Positions 45,326 to 54,365 of a stretch of DNA of 64,000 nt are shown here, piece by piece. Source of the stretch: Bacteroidota bacterium (GTDB taxonomy: Bacteria; Bacteroidota; Bacteroidia; Chitinophagales; Chitinophagaceae); contig JAEWKC010000005.1 in NCBI GenBank assembly GCA_023386235.1, positions 62,001-126,000 of the forward strand, in the 5' to 3' direction. Both the position numbers and the translations under genes were made by a program. The first letter of the stretch is position 1; every line of letters begins with the position of its first letter. The notes under the pieces are model-generated. The model saw only the letters and a program-made list of their open reading frames with translations. It ran no database searches and was not told where the DNA came from.

Positions 45326-48300
45326 CTACTCTGCATATATACTCAACTCAGCGCCCGATGCAAAGTCTTGTCCGCGCTGTTCACTAAGCGCTGTAAAGCG
45401 TATGTAGCGGGCTTTTACAGGTTTGTCAAAGATAACTTTTTTAAGTTCTCCGTTGTTAGCAAATGAGGATTTTATTATTGGTTCTCCCCAATTGTCTCCG
45501 TCCATACTTATGTGAATGGAAAAGTCTTTGATATTTCCGTTGCCACCGCCGGTGCGTGGCAGATAAGAGAAACCTTTAATTGTCTTCACTTCACCTGCAT
45601 CCAGGTCTACCCAGTGTGGATATTGTGCTACCGTTACCGAATACATTGTATGCCACATTGTAGAAGGATTGCCGTCTACAAGGTTAGACGCATTGCCTTC
45701 ACCCGTTTCCTGGCTGCTTGCGTTTATTACAGTTAATGGTATGGTTTCTATTTTGCTGAAGCTTTGTTCAGTACGTAGTTGTGGATAGGCTTTAAACCAG
45801 GCATTGATAGTGCCGCCTTGTCTCAGATTGAAAGGAGCTGTGTAATTTACAGGTTTGCCGTCATTGATGCTGTATAGTACATCTGCAGTTTCTTTAGAAG
45901 ATACCACAGATACCTCTCCTGCGCTGTTTCTGGAAATCATAAGTGGTACCAAGCCTGAAGGCGCTACTGACGCGGCTTTTGAAAGCGTTTGTCCTTCTGT
46001 GGGTCTTATGATAAAGCCGATGGTATGTGGACCGGCGTTTACTCTGTCTTGTTCTAAAGGCGCTCCCTGGCCACAGCTGTTGCCACCCAAGCCTGTAACG
46101 CCCATGTCAAGGTTGAGATAAGTATCTCCGGCTTTAGGTAGCTTATGTATGTGAGAAGCTAAGGTCATATCGAGAGAGTTATATGGTAATGCCGTAGCCG
46201 ATAAAGTTTCGTTGGCAATGAATATAGCGCCTTTGCCTGCATTATCGGTAAGTGCGCACCATCTTACATCTTCATGATTGCCCATGCTTTGCGGTCTAGG
46301 AAAGTTTACAAACTGATCTACCACTTTGCTTTTGTGCAGTTCTATGAATTGCCCGCTTTTTCTGTCGGCGTAGTTATCTATCGGGCCCCTGCCATAATAG
46401 CTGAAGTTGCTGTATTTTTCAGGAATTTTTAATTGATAGCCCAACCTTGGCAATACCAGTGAAGACTTGTTGGATACGATGCCGGATTGCAGTTCTATAG
46501 AGCCATCGGGATAAATTGTAAAGACTTGATTGGTAGTAAATTTAAAGTCATTCTCCCCAAACTTTCTGTCGGTCAATTCTTCTACAGTATTTTTTCCGGA
46601 CGACCATCCGCCGTGTATTTTAGCGGCATTTGGCGCTTGGGATTCTACTGTAAAAGAAGCAGTGATGGTGCCATCAGCATTCGTTGTGAAGTTATATTTG
46701 GCTACTTTATGTTTAAGATTGTGTAAGCCATTTTCATACCACTTTTCGTATATCCAGTTATCGTTATTTACAAAAGCTCTAAGCGCATACAGCTCAGGTC
46801 CGTTGCCATCTTCTATTACTTTCTCCTTTCCGTAAGTTAGACTGTGAATAGAACCGGTGCTAACATCAAATATAGCCACGAAATTTCCTCCTCTAACAGT
46901 AGCAAAAGAGTTATTGGTATTGAAAGTCAATTGTGGTTTTGTATTGGCTATGGCCGCTGCCGCTACAGGCTGAACGTTGGTTGCGGATTTTACAAGTATC
47001 TGTTCTTCGGCCTCTACAAATCCTGCCGGCGCCCAAGCCGATGGGTTTTTAGTTAAGAACTGAATTTTTACAAAATACTCTGCATCATCTTTCAATTGAT
47101 TAAAGTTGTATGGTAGTTGTACATTGGCCGTATCTCTCGCTTTTAGTGCCGGTATGTTTACTTTTCCATTTTGAATGGATGTGCCGTTTTCGTACAATTG
47201 CCATTGAATATCATAGCCGGATAAATCTTTGAAATAATATTTATTAAAAATCTCAAAGTTGCTTTTCTTTACATCTAATGCTGCAGCGCCCATTTGCTGA
47301 TACACTTTTTTTACTTCGTAAAATTGAGGCTTAGGTTCCAGGTCTGCGAATATTAAGCCATTCATTACAAATTGACCATCATTAGGTTTATCTCCAAAAT
47401 CTCCACCGTAGGCAAGGAATTTTTTGCCGGTCTCTTTATCGTAGTAGTACATAGCCTGATCTATCCAATCCCAAATAGCTCCGCCCATAAAAAAGTTGGT
47501 AGACTCTATCGCTTCCCAATAGTCAATCAAATTGCCACAGGCGTTGCCCATAGAATGCGCGTATTCCGATACGTGGAAAGGATATTTGATGTTGTATTTG
47601 CCGGTAACAGCGCCGCGCATCCAGGAAATAGACGGATACTGGTTTGAACCCATGTCTACAATACTGTTGTTGCGCTCGTACTGTACAGGACGCGAGTCAT
47701 CAAACTTTTTCAGAGCGTTGTATGCCGTTACAAAGTTTTTTCCGGGCCCGGCTTCATTGCCCAAAGACCAGATAACTACAGAAGGATTGTTTACGGTAGC
47801 ATGTGCCATTTCCATCACGCGTGCTACGTGCGCGGCTTCCCATTCTGGCGGGTGAGAAAGCGATGCGTCTCCGTAATAATATTGATGCGATTCTATATTG
47901 GCTTCATCTTCCAGATAGATGCCGTATTTATCGCAAAGGTAATACCAGTAAGGATCATCAGGGTAGTGTGCATTTCTTACATGATTGATGTTTCCGCGCT
48001 TCATGAGCATGATTTCTTTTTCCATTTGCTCGCGTGTAACCACTTTACCTAATTCAGGATTCGTTTCATGGCGGTTCACTCCTTTTAGTTTTACGGTTTT
48101 TCCGTTGAGGTAATAATACCTGCCTGCAAGCCCAAACTCATCATCTTCGGCTTTCGTGTCTTTGATTTCCACTTTTCTAAACCCGGTGTATGTTGATACG
48201 GTTTCAATGGTTCTGTTCCTGGCATCTTTTAGTTCGGCTACCAATGTGTATCTGTGCGGAAACTCTGCGCTCCATTGTTTGGGATTATTCAGCTTCAATG

Positions 48301-49351
48301 CTGTTTTAATATTGTTGACTTCTTTTCCCGCGTTTACAGCCGATACCGTGGTTGTGGCAATTGCATCTACTTTAGTATTATCATCACCGTAAAGTTTGTT
48401 CTCGAATAAAGAATAAACAATCTTATATCCTTTAACTGATTTACTGCTCAAATTTTTTATGTTGGCATTAATGTTTAATGTTCCGTTTTTGTAATTATTC
48501 TCCAAGTCGGGAATTACTACCAGGTCACTTATGTGTACCTGAGGTGTAGAGTATAATGCCACCGTTCTGAAAATGCCCGGTAAACGAAACATATCCTGCG
48601 CTTCCAGGAAAGAAGCGTCGGAGTTTCTGTATACTTCCACCGCAATAGTATTTTTGCCCTTTTGCAAATATTTCGTGATATTAAAGTTAGCCGCGTTGCG
48701 TGAGTTTTTTGAAAAGCCTACATATTTTCCGTTAATCCAAAAATAAAAGAAATTATCTACTCCGTCAAAGCTTAAAACTACATTGCGTCCCTGCCAGTTT
48801 TGCGGCACTTCAAACTCTCTTAAAAATGAACCTACTTCGTTTCTGTATGTATAAGTTGTCCAGCTTGTGGGTGGCGTACGCATAACGCCGCCGCGCCAGT
48901 CATCCACAGCTACTTTGTGCTGAAATATTACCGGCTGATTTACATAAATAGGCACACCGTATTTTAAGGAACCATCTTTTTGTATGCCGTGAATATTCCA
49001 GCTTACAGGCACGGGAATATTGTCCCAACTGCTCACATCATAGCCGGGTTTATAAAAATCTACGGGGCGCTCGTCAGGATGCTTTACCCAATTAAATTTC
49101 CATGTTCCGTTGAGAGATAGCCAGTAAGAAGAGTTTTCCGGTAAAACTTTCCGGGCTGCTTCTACGTTTTGAAAAGAAAAGTAATAAGCTTTGGGTTGTT
49201 CTTTATTTAATGCTAATCTTTCGGGTGCTTCCCATTCCTTGCCATCGGGGGCCGATACATTGCCGTATTGAAAGCCTTTTAAAGCCTGCTGGGAATAACT
49301 TGCATTAAATGAAATAAAAATCGTCAACAAACAAAAAAAAAGTTGCTTCAT
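45326..49351 (-). CDS. Large secreted GH2 beta-galactosidase with C-terminal F5/8-type module
   Basis: The product is about 1341 residues from the ATG at 49351 (an ATG two codons earlier is possible). It has a signal peptide (cut near ASYSQ), a GH2 sugar-binding domain, Ig-like domain and TIM barrel: RNAHYPDDPYWYYLCDKYGIYLEDE, the acid/base Glu in VIWSLGNEAG and the nucleophile Glu in FHVSEYAHSMGN. The LacZ-type small-chain domain follows, then a chitobiase-C-like stretch (VLYSINDGKPVNYTAPF) and a discoidin module ending SGAELSIYAE. It is far longer than classical LacZ because of these modules. Predicted to hydrolyse beta-galactosides outside the cytosol. A 20-bp palindrome lies at its promoter. 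Confidence 0.93.
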   Translation of the reverse strand: MKQLFFCLLTIFISFNASYSQQALKGFQYGNVSAPDGKEWEAPERLALNKEQPKAYYFSFQNVEAARKVLPENSSYWLSLNGTWKFNWVKHPDERPVDFYKPGYDVSSWDNIPVPVSWNIHGIQKDGSLKYGVPIYVNQPVIFQHKVAVDDWRGGVMRTPPTSWTTYTYRNEVGSFLREFEVPQNWQGRNVVLSFDGVDNFFYFWINGKYVGFSKNSRNAANFNITKYLQKGKNTIAVEVYRNSDASFLEAQDMFRLPGIFRTVALYSTPQVHISDLVVIPDLENNYKNGTLNINANIKNLSSKSVKGYKIVYSLFENKLYGDDNTKVDAIATTTVSAVNAGKEVNNIKTALKLNNPKQWSAEFPHRYTLVAELKDARNRTIETVSTYTGFRKVEIKDTKAEDDEFGLAGRYYYLNGKTVKLKGVNRHETNPELGKVVTREQMEKEIMLMKRGNINHVRNAHYPDDPYWYYLCDKYGIYLEDEANIESHQYYYGDASLSHPPEWEAAHVARVMEMAHATVNNPSVVIWSLGNEAGPGKNFVTAYNALKKFDDSRPVQYERNNSIVDMGSNQYPSISWMRGAVTGKYNIKYPFHVSEYAHSMGNACGNLIDYWEAIESTNFFMGGAIWDWIDQAMYYYDKETGKKFLAYGGDFGDKPNDGQFVMNGLIFADLEPKPQFYEVKKVYQQMGAAALDVKKSNFEIFNKYYFKDLSGYDIQWQLYENGTSIQNGKVNIPALKARDTANVQLPYNFNQLKDDAEYFVKIQFLTKNPSAWAPAGFVEAEEQILVKSATNVQPVAAAAIANTKPQLTFNTNNSFATVRGGNFVAIFDVSTGSIHSLTYGKEKVIEDGNGPELYALRAFVNNDNWIYEKWYENGLHNLKHKVAKYNFTTNADGTITASFTVESQAPNAAKIHGGWSSGKNTVEELTDRKFGENDFKFTTNQVFTIYPDGSIELQSGIVSNKSSLVLPRLGYQLKIPEKYSNFSYYGRGPIDNYADRKSGQFIELHKSKVVDQFVNFPRPQSMGNHEDVRWCALTDNAGKGAIFIANETLSATALPYNSLDMTLASHIHKLPKAGDTYLNLDMGVTGLGGNSCGQGAPLEQDRVNAGPHTIGFIIRPTEGQTLSKAASVAPSGLVPLMISRNSAGEVSVVSSKETADVLYSINDGKPVNYTAPFNLRQGGTINAWFKAYPQLRTEQSFSKIETIPLTVINASSQETGEGNASNLVDGNPSTMWHTMYSVTVAQYPHWVDLDAGEVKTIKGFSYLPRTGGGNGNIKDFSIHISMDGDNWGEPIIKSSFANNGELKKVIFDKPVKARYIRFTALSEQRGQDFASGAELSIYAE

Positions 49352-49435
49352 AATCATGAGTGATTTACAATAATGAATAATAAAGAAATCTGCAATTGCG
49401 CGTAACTACAGAATGCTTACATAAGTTTTTATTTA

Positions 49436-49455
49436 TGTAAAGTGTACACTTTACA
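49436..49455. promoter_or_regulatory. 20-bp perfect palindrome TGTAAAGTGTACACTTTACA, operator candidate
   Basis: The site is identical to its reverse complement and lies just downstream of the -7 box TATATTTG on the minus strand (49469-49462), so a bound dimer would cover the transcription start of the GH2 gene, as repressors do. A further inverted repeat, TTACATAA (49417-49424) and TTATGTAA (49433-49440), overlaps it. No linked repressor gene is present in the window. Confidence 0.5.
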
Positions 49456-49461
49456 GTGTTT

Positions 49462-49469
49462 CAAATATA
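49462..49469 (-). promoter_or_regulatory. -7 box of the large GH2 gene
   Basis: TATATTTG on the minus strand matches TAnnTTTG and would start transcription near 49455, about 104 bases before the start codon. No good -33 element was found. Confidence 0.4.
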
Positions 49470-49546
49470 AATAATACTCGGCTAAAACCAGTATGAAAAG
49501 CTAAGCAAACGTTTTAAATTGACTGATAATGTGATGTGTTAAAAAC

Positions 49547-50716
49547 TTATGCAGGAATTTTCTTGTGTTCGTTGTATACTTTTCGTGAGATAAACCAATA
49601 ATAGATAATACCGGCTATTAATATTACAGAGCAGGTAAGATACAAGGAAGAGAAACCAAAAACACCTGTAACCCAACCTCCAATTAACATGCCCAGCGCT
49701 AAGCCTAAGTCAAAGCCGAGAAGATAGGTAGAATTAGCGGTGCCTCGCTGGTCTGCTCTCGACATGTTTACATATAATGTTTGTAATGCAGGAAACATCA
49801 TACCATAGCCAATGCCGATAAACAAGCCGGAAGCGCAGAAAGCAATGATATTGTGCCATTGCGAAAAAACAAGAAAGGCTATGGATATGATAAGCATGGC
49901 AGAAATATTTACTACATGTATGTATCCGCGATCAACAAATTTTCCTGAAAAAATCCTGGAAGCCATGATACCTCCGGCCCAAAATATGAAGAATATGCCC
50001 GGGTTGGAAACATCAATCTGCAAACCATATTGTGCTACAAACGGACCGATGGTACCCCAGGCAAAAGATGGCAGCAGCTGATTAATAAAAATAGGCCAGG
50101 ACTTTATCAGAAACATATTTTCAGGAGTAATGCGTTTTGTTTTTGGCTTAGGCTGTTTAGGCGCTTTTATAAAGTAAGCAGTAGCTACCCCCAAAACACC
50201 CATGGCTATTGCGAACCAGAGTAAAATCTTAAATCCATATTCCTGATAAATATAAATGGCTATAAACGGCCCGGTAGCCATTGCCAGATTATTTAAAGTG
50301 CCAAAATATCCTATGCCTTCGGCTCTTCTGCGGGTGGGCAATACATCTACCACAAGTGTACTGGTAGCTACAGTGCCGCCACCCCACCAAAGGCCATGAA
50401 AGAATCTTACCACTACAAAAAGTACTACGCTGGTAGCAAAGAAGTAACCGCCAAAAGTAAGGGTGTATAAGGCAAAGGAAATTAATAAGATTTTTTTTCT
50501 TGAAATTAGATCAACCAGATACCCCGATATAGGCCTGGTAAGCATCAGCGCAAGCGCGTAAGAAGAAAGAACTATGCCGGTTTGAGATTGGGGTACATGC
50601 AATTGCTCGGTAATGTAAAGCGGAATGGTAGGCATGAGCAAATTGAAAGAACATGCCATAAAGAAATTAGCTATACATACCTGAATAAAGCTGCTGTTCC
50701 AAAGATTATCACGCAT
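49547..50716 (-). CDS. MFS transporter, 12-helix, sugar or drug efflux type
   Basis: The 389-residue protein has about 12 transmembrane segments, starting with FIQVCIANFFMACSFNLLMPTIPLYI. The MFS signature SGYLVDLISRKKILL lies between helices 2 and 3 (about residues 60-75), and SRIFSGKFVDRGYIH is its second-half counterpart. No sugar-transporter family signature is clear; the sequence resembles general MFS exporters and importers of the inner membrane. Its position between two GH2 genes on the same strand suggests uptake of galactosidase products, but there is a 179-bp gap before the upstream GH2 gene and its own promoter was not located. Confidence 0.85.
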   Translation of the reverse strand: MRDNLWNSSFIQVCIANFFMACSFNLLMPTIPLYITEQLHVPQSQTGIVLSSYALALMLTRPISGYLVDLISRKKILLISFALYTLTFGGYFFATSVVLFVVVRFFHGLWWGGGTVATSTLVVDVLPTRRRAEGIGYFGTLNNLAMATGPFIAIYIYQEYGFKILLWFAIAMGVLGVATAYFIKAPKQPKPKTKRITPENMFLIKSWPIFINQLLPSFAWGTIGPFVAQYGLQIDVSNPGIFFIFWAGGIMASRIFSGKFVDRGYIHVVNISAMLIISIAFLVFSQWHNIIAFCASGLFIGIGYGMMFPALQTLYVNMSRADQRGTANSTYLLGFDLGLALGMLIGGWVTGVFGFSSLYLTCSVILIAGIIYYWFISRKVYNEHKKIPA

Positions 50717-50895
50717 TGCAGTATCTTCTAATGAATAATTGAGCCTGCAAATTTACGATTAATATTTCAAGACCGGCTGTTAAAACTGAAATCCACCACG
50801 CCACGAAGGCCCGAAGAAACGTAAAGGCATTTTATAATCTTCAATCGAGGTAACATCTACATAATTACATTATTCCGTCGCAATTTCATTACCTT

Positions 50896-53800
50896 CTACA
50901 ATGGTTTTATCCAATAGCTATAACTGTAATTTTTAAATGGTAACTGATATTTTTTAATTGCAGGAGAACCCCATGAATCAATGCCGGCAACGCCTGTTTG
51001 CAAATAATCTATATGCAGGTAGGTTTTGTTTCTTTTTATGAGTTCGCCGGAGTGATATTGTTTTTTATCTACTTCGGGGTCTAAATCATCCAGGCTGTAG
51101 GGTAGCGCGTTAAAGCTCAGCAGGCTGTCGGCAAATTCAACTCTGACGCCTTTGCCTCTGTTGTTTGTAAACTCTACCCAGCGCACATCAGATTTGTTGC
51201 CGCTTTCCTGAGGGCGCGCATAAGGAAAATATTGCTCATCAACTGTTTGGTTGTAAATACCAATATGAGAAGCCGATTTCCTGTCCCAATGATTTTCCCA
51301 CGGACCTCTTCCGTAGAAGCTGATTTTGTTGTACTGATTACCAAGCTCAAGATTATTGCCAATGCGCATCAGCATTTTATAATCGCCTTTGTTGGCAGTG
51401 AAATGATTATCTACTTTAATCGCTCCATCAGGGTAAATGGTGTATGTGATTTTTTGTGCAGCATCGCCATTCAATATATTTTTTACAAAAGTTACTTCGT
51501 AAGTATTTCCTGTTTTTTGGGTCTCGGCAGAAGTGATATTGCCTTCTTCATAAGCGTTGCGCCACATGCGAGTAGACTTGTTGAGTCCGGCGCCATGATC
51601 ATTATCTACCGGGGCTCTCCAGTAAGAAGGCATTGGGCCATTCTCCAGTATTCTTTGATTGCCTACCGTGTATGACTGCATTATTCCTTTCTGCATATCA
51701 AAAGTAACCGAAAAGTTTCTGCCCGAAATGGTATTGCCTGATTGAGAAAGATTGCCCGATGCATTATTGGTAGTCTTCGGCTGCAGCTGTTCGGTTAATG
51801 CCAGTTGCTCATAGGCCAATTCATATCCTGCTTTCATCAAAAATTCCGGCTGTTTCAGCAGATAATATACATTCAGGAAATATTCTTTGCCGGCGACAAA
51901 ATTATTTTTGAACGGAATGCTTACTGTAGTGCCGGTTCTTGGCTCCAAGTTAATATTAGCCACATTACCTGTTTGTATTGCTTTGCCGTTTTCTACCAGC
52001 TCCCATCGCATAGAGAAGTTGGAAAGATCGCGGAAAAAATAACTGTTGAAAATATTCACGGTATTATTACCGGTGAAAGTAGTTTTAATAAACTGGTGTA
52101 CTTTTTTAATTTCTATAGCCATCGGTGTAAGCTCGCGATAACCGGTAACTACGCCTTTTACATTAAAGTTGTTGTCGCTCATCATGATCGGGTCTACCGG
52201 ATTGTCAAATGGAAAGTCTCCGCCATAAGCGATGATTCTTTTTCCATTTTTTACAGTATCAATTCCCTGGTCTATCCATTCCCAAATGTAGCCACCCTGT
52301 AGCTTTGGATACTCTTCTATATTGTCCCAGTATTCTTTAAAATTACCCAGGCTGTTGCCCATGATGTGGGCATATTCGCTCATGATAAACGGACGGTTTT
52401 CTCTGGTTTGCTTACTATAAGTTACAAGATAATCGGGGTGCGGATATTGTGGTACTATCATATCCGTATTAAAGTCGTATACAGCTCTTTCGTATTGTAC
52501 AGGTCTGTAGTCGTGTTCTTTCAGCCAGGTATATGCGTCGTACATGTTGATGCCGTTGCCGGCTTCGTTGCCTAAAGACCAGATTAAAATAGAAGCATGA
52601 TTTTTTCCTCTTTCATACATGCGTATATTCCTGTCCATGTGTGGAATTTTCCACTCCGGATCGTTGGCAAAGGTGGTTTGCAAATCGTAATATCTTCCAT
52701 GCGATTCTATGTTAGCTTCTTCAATTACATACAAGCCGTATTTATCGCAAAGCTCCAGCCAGTAAGGATGTGGCGGGTAGTGAGAGTTGCGAACAGCGTT
52801 TACATTTAGCTTCTTCATCATTTCCATATCTTTCTCCATGTCGGCTTTAGAAAGTATGTGTCCTTTGGTAGGATGGGCCTCGTGGCGGTTTACGCCTTTA
52901 AAGAAAACACGCTTGCCGTTTACCAGCACATCGCTTCCTTTTATTTCTATTGAACGGAAGCCAACTTTCTGAGGTGTCACCTGCAATACATTGGCATTCT
53001 TATCTTTTAAAGTAAGGTACAAAGTATACAAATAAGGAATTTCTGCCGACCAGGTATGCACATTAGGGATATTGATTTTTCTAAATGAAAATTTATTGCG
53101 ATAGCTGCCTAAAACACTCATGGGTTCGGTGATTTCGCTAAGAATGGTTTTTCCCTGCGCGTCTTTCAATTCCATTTCTACTAAAAAAGTATCGGGGCGA
53201 CTGTGCAATACGCCGCGGCCGGTATCTATGCGGTAATTGTTGATTTGTACCTCAATGTCTAAAGTTCCGTTTTGATAAGTATTGTCGAGCAGCGCCATTA
53301 CTTTGCTATCTCTTATATCCAGTTTGGGCGTGGCAAATAAATACACATCTCTTTCTATACCTGAAAATCTAACCATATCCTGCGCTTCGAGGTAGCTGGC
53401 ATCGCTCCAGCGGTATACCTGCAAAGCTACCAGGTTTTTACCGGGCTTTACGTATTTTGTAATGTCAAACTCCGCGGCCAGTTTGCTGTCTTCGCTATAG
53501 CCTACTTTTTTGCCATTTACCCAAATAAAAAACGCAGATTTCACGGCACCCAAATGAATGAACACCTGCTTATCTTTCCAATTATCAGGCAGCGTAAAAG
53601 TTTTGCGGTAAGAGCCTACGGGATTGTTGTCTTCGGGAATATCGAAAGGAGGGTTAAGCGTGGAGCCGGCTTTAGCTCGTCCTGCAAAATCGTAATGATG
53701 ATTGATGTAGATGGGATATCCGTATCCATTTAATTCCCAGTTGGCGGGCACCTGAAAGTTGGTCCAGCCTTTTTGTGTATCGTCAAAATCTGTTTTATAA

Positions 53801-54063
53801 AAATCCTGCGGTCTTTGACGCGGATCCTGCACCCAGTTAAAACGCCAGCTGCCGTTTAAGGATAAATAATTGCCTGATTTTTCTTTATCAAAAGTGTTGG
53901 CTTTTGCTGCATTTTCAAAACCGAACATATCGGCCCGCATGGGCAGGCGGTTTACTTCTACAATAGAAGGCGTTATCAGCTCAGTGGGGAGTGAGCTGTT
54001 TTGAGCATGCATCAGATTATATGATGTGAATATTGCTATAGCAAAGAGGAATAATTTATTCAT
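50896..54063 (-). CDS. GH2 beta-galactosidase (LacZ type), secreted
   Basis: The 1055-residue protein has a signal peptide (cut near LMHAQ) and the complete LacZ plan: sugar-binding domain (YLSLNGSWRFNWVQDP), Ig-like domain, TIM barrel with VNAVRNSHYPPHPYWLELCDKYGLYVIEEANIESHG, acid/base Glu in ILIWSLGNEAGNG, nucleophile Glu in PFIMSEYAHIMGNSLG, and C-terminal small-chain domains with SYWRAPVDNDHGAG. Length matches E. coli LacZ (about 1024), unlike the larger copy at 45326. It is predicted to cleave terminal beta-galactose in the periplasm or at the surface. It is the upstream member of a minus-strand group with the MFS transporter and the second GH2. Confidence 0.96.
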   Translation of the reverse strand: MNKLFLFAIAIFTSYNLMHAQNSSLPTELITPSIVEVNRLPMRADMFGFENAAKANTFDKEKSGNYLSLNGSWRFNWVQDPRQRPQDFYKTDFDDTQKGWTNFQVPANWELNGYGYPIYINHHYDFAGRAKAGSTLNPPFDIPEDNNPVGSYRKTFTLPDNWKDKQVFIHLGAVKSAFFIWVNGKKVGYSEDSKLAAEFDITKYVKPGKNLVALQVYRWSDASYLEAQDMVRFSGIERDVYLFATPKLDIRDSKVMALLDNTYQNGTLDIEVQINNYRIDTGRGVLHSRPDTFLVEMELKDAQGKTILSEITEPMSVLGSYRNKFSFRKINIPNVHTWSAEIPYLYTLYLTLKDKNANVLQVTPQKVGFRSIEIKGSDVLVNGKRVFFKGVNRHEAHPTKGHILSKADMEKDMEMMKKLNVNAVRNSHYPPHPYWLELCDKYGLYVIEEANIESHGRYYDLQTTFANDPEWKIPHMDRNIRMYERGKNHASILIWSLGNEAGNGINMYDAYTWLKEHDYRPVQYERAVYDFNTDMIVPQYPHPDYLVTYSKQTRENRPFIMSEYAHIMGNSLGNFKEYWDNIEEYPKLQGGYIWEWIDQGIDTVKNGKRIIAYGGDFPFDNPVDPIMMSDNNFNVKGVVTGYRELTPMAIEIKKVHQFIKTTFTGNNTVNIFNSYFFRDLSNFSMRWELVENGKAIQTGNVANINLEPRTGTTVSIPFKNNFVAGKEYFLNVYYLLKQPEFLMKAGYELAYEQLALTEQLQPKTTNNASGNLSQSGNTISGRNFSVTFDMQKGIMQSYTVGNQRILENGPMPSYWRAPVDNDHGAGLNKSTRMWRNAYEEGNITSAETQKTGNTYEVTFVKNILNGDAAQKITYTIYPDGAIKVDNHFTANKGDYKMLMRIGNNLELGNQYNKISFYGRGPWENHWDRKSASHIGIYNQTVDEQYFPYARPQESGNKSDVRWVEFTNNRGKGVRVEFADSLLSFNALPYSLDDLDPEVDKKQYHSGELIKRNKTYLHIDYLQTGVAGIDSWGSPAIKKYQLPFKNYSYSYWIKPL

Positions 54064-54365
54064 AATTGTATATAAAATTGAGGTTCGTAAAATTAATCAA
54101 TTTATACAATAGAATATCGATTTATTAATTACTATAAAAACGATTGCGTGAAAAACTGCCACATATGTAATTAGAAATTAACTGCTTTAAAATTGGTCAA
54201 AATCATCTGTTTATTTGTGTGAGGGTTATCATTTTGATGTATGGAATACTTAATGTAGTTAAATTGTCTTGTTGAGAAATCGTAACTTTTTGTCCTGTAA
54301 CTGCAAAAAAGTATTCTAAAGAGTAATAGTCATGCGTCCTTACAGAAGGTTCGAATTCCAAACCT
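54064..54365. other. Intergenic stretch between the GH2 gene and the restriction-modification operon
   Basis: About 300 bp of AT-rich sequence with no supported gene. A tRNA T-loop-like string GGTTCGAATTCC lies at 54348-54359, but the flanking bases do not pair and no acceptor or anticodon arm can be built, so no tRNA is called. A 61-codon minus-strand ORF here overlaps the hsdMS end and has no support. Confidence 0.5.

Noticed and set aside
50760..50830. CCACGCCACGAAGGCCCGAAG-like string between MFS and GH2 genes
   Set aside because: Looks like a degenerate repeat remnant but only one copy was noticed in the window, so no repeat is claimed.
54348..54359. GGTTCGAATTCC, resembling a tRNA T-loop
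   Set aside because: The bases on either side do not form the T-stem and no acceptor, D or anticodon arm can be drawn around it.
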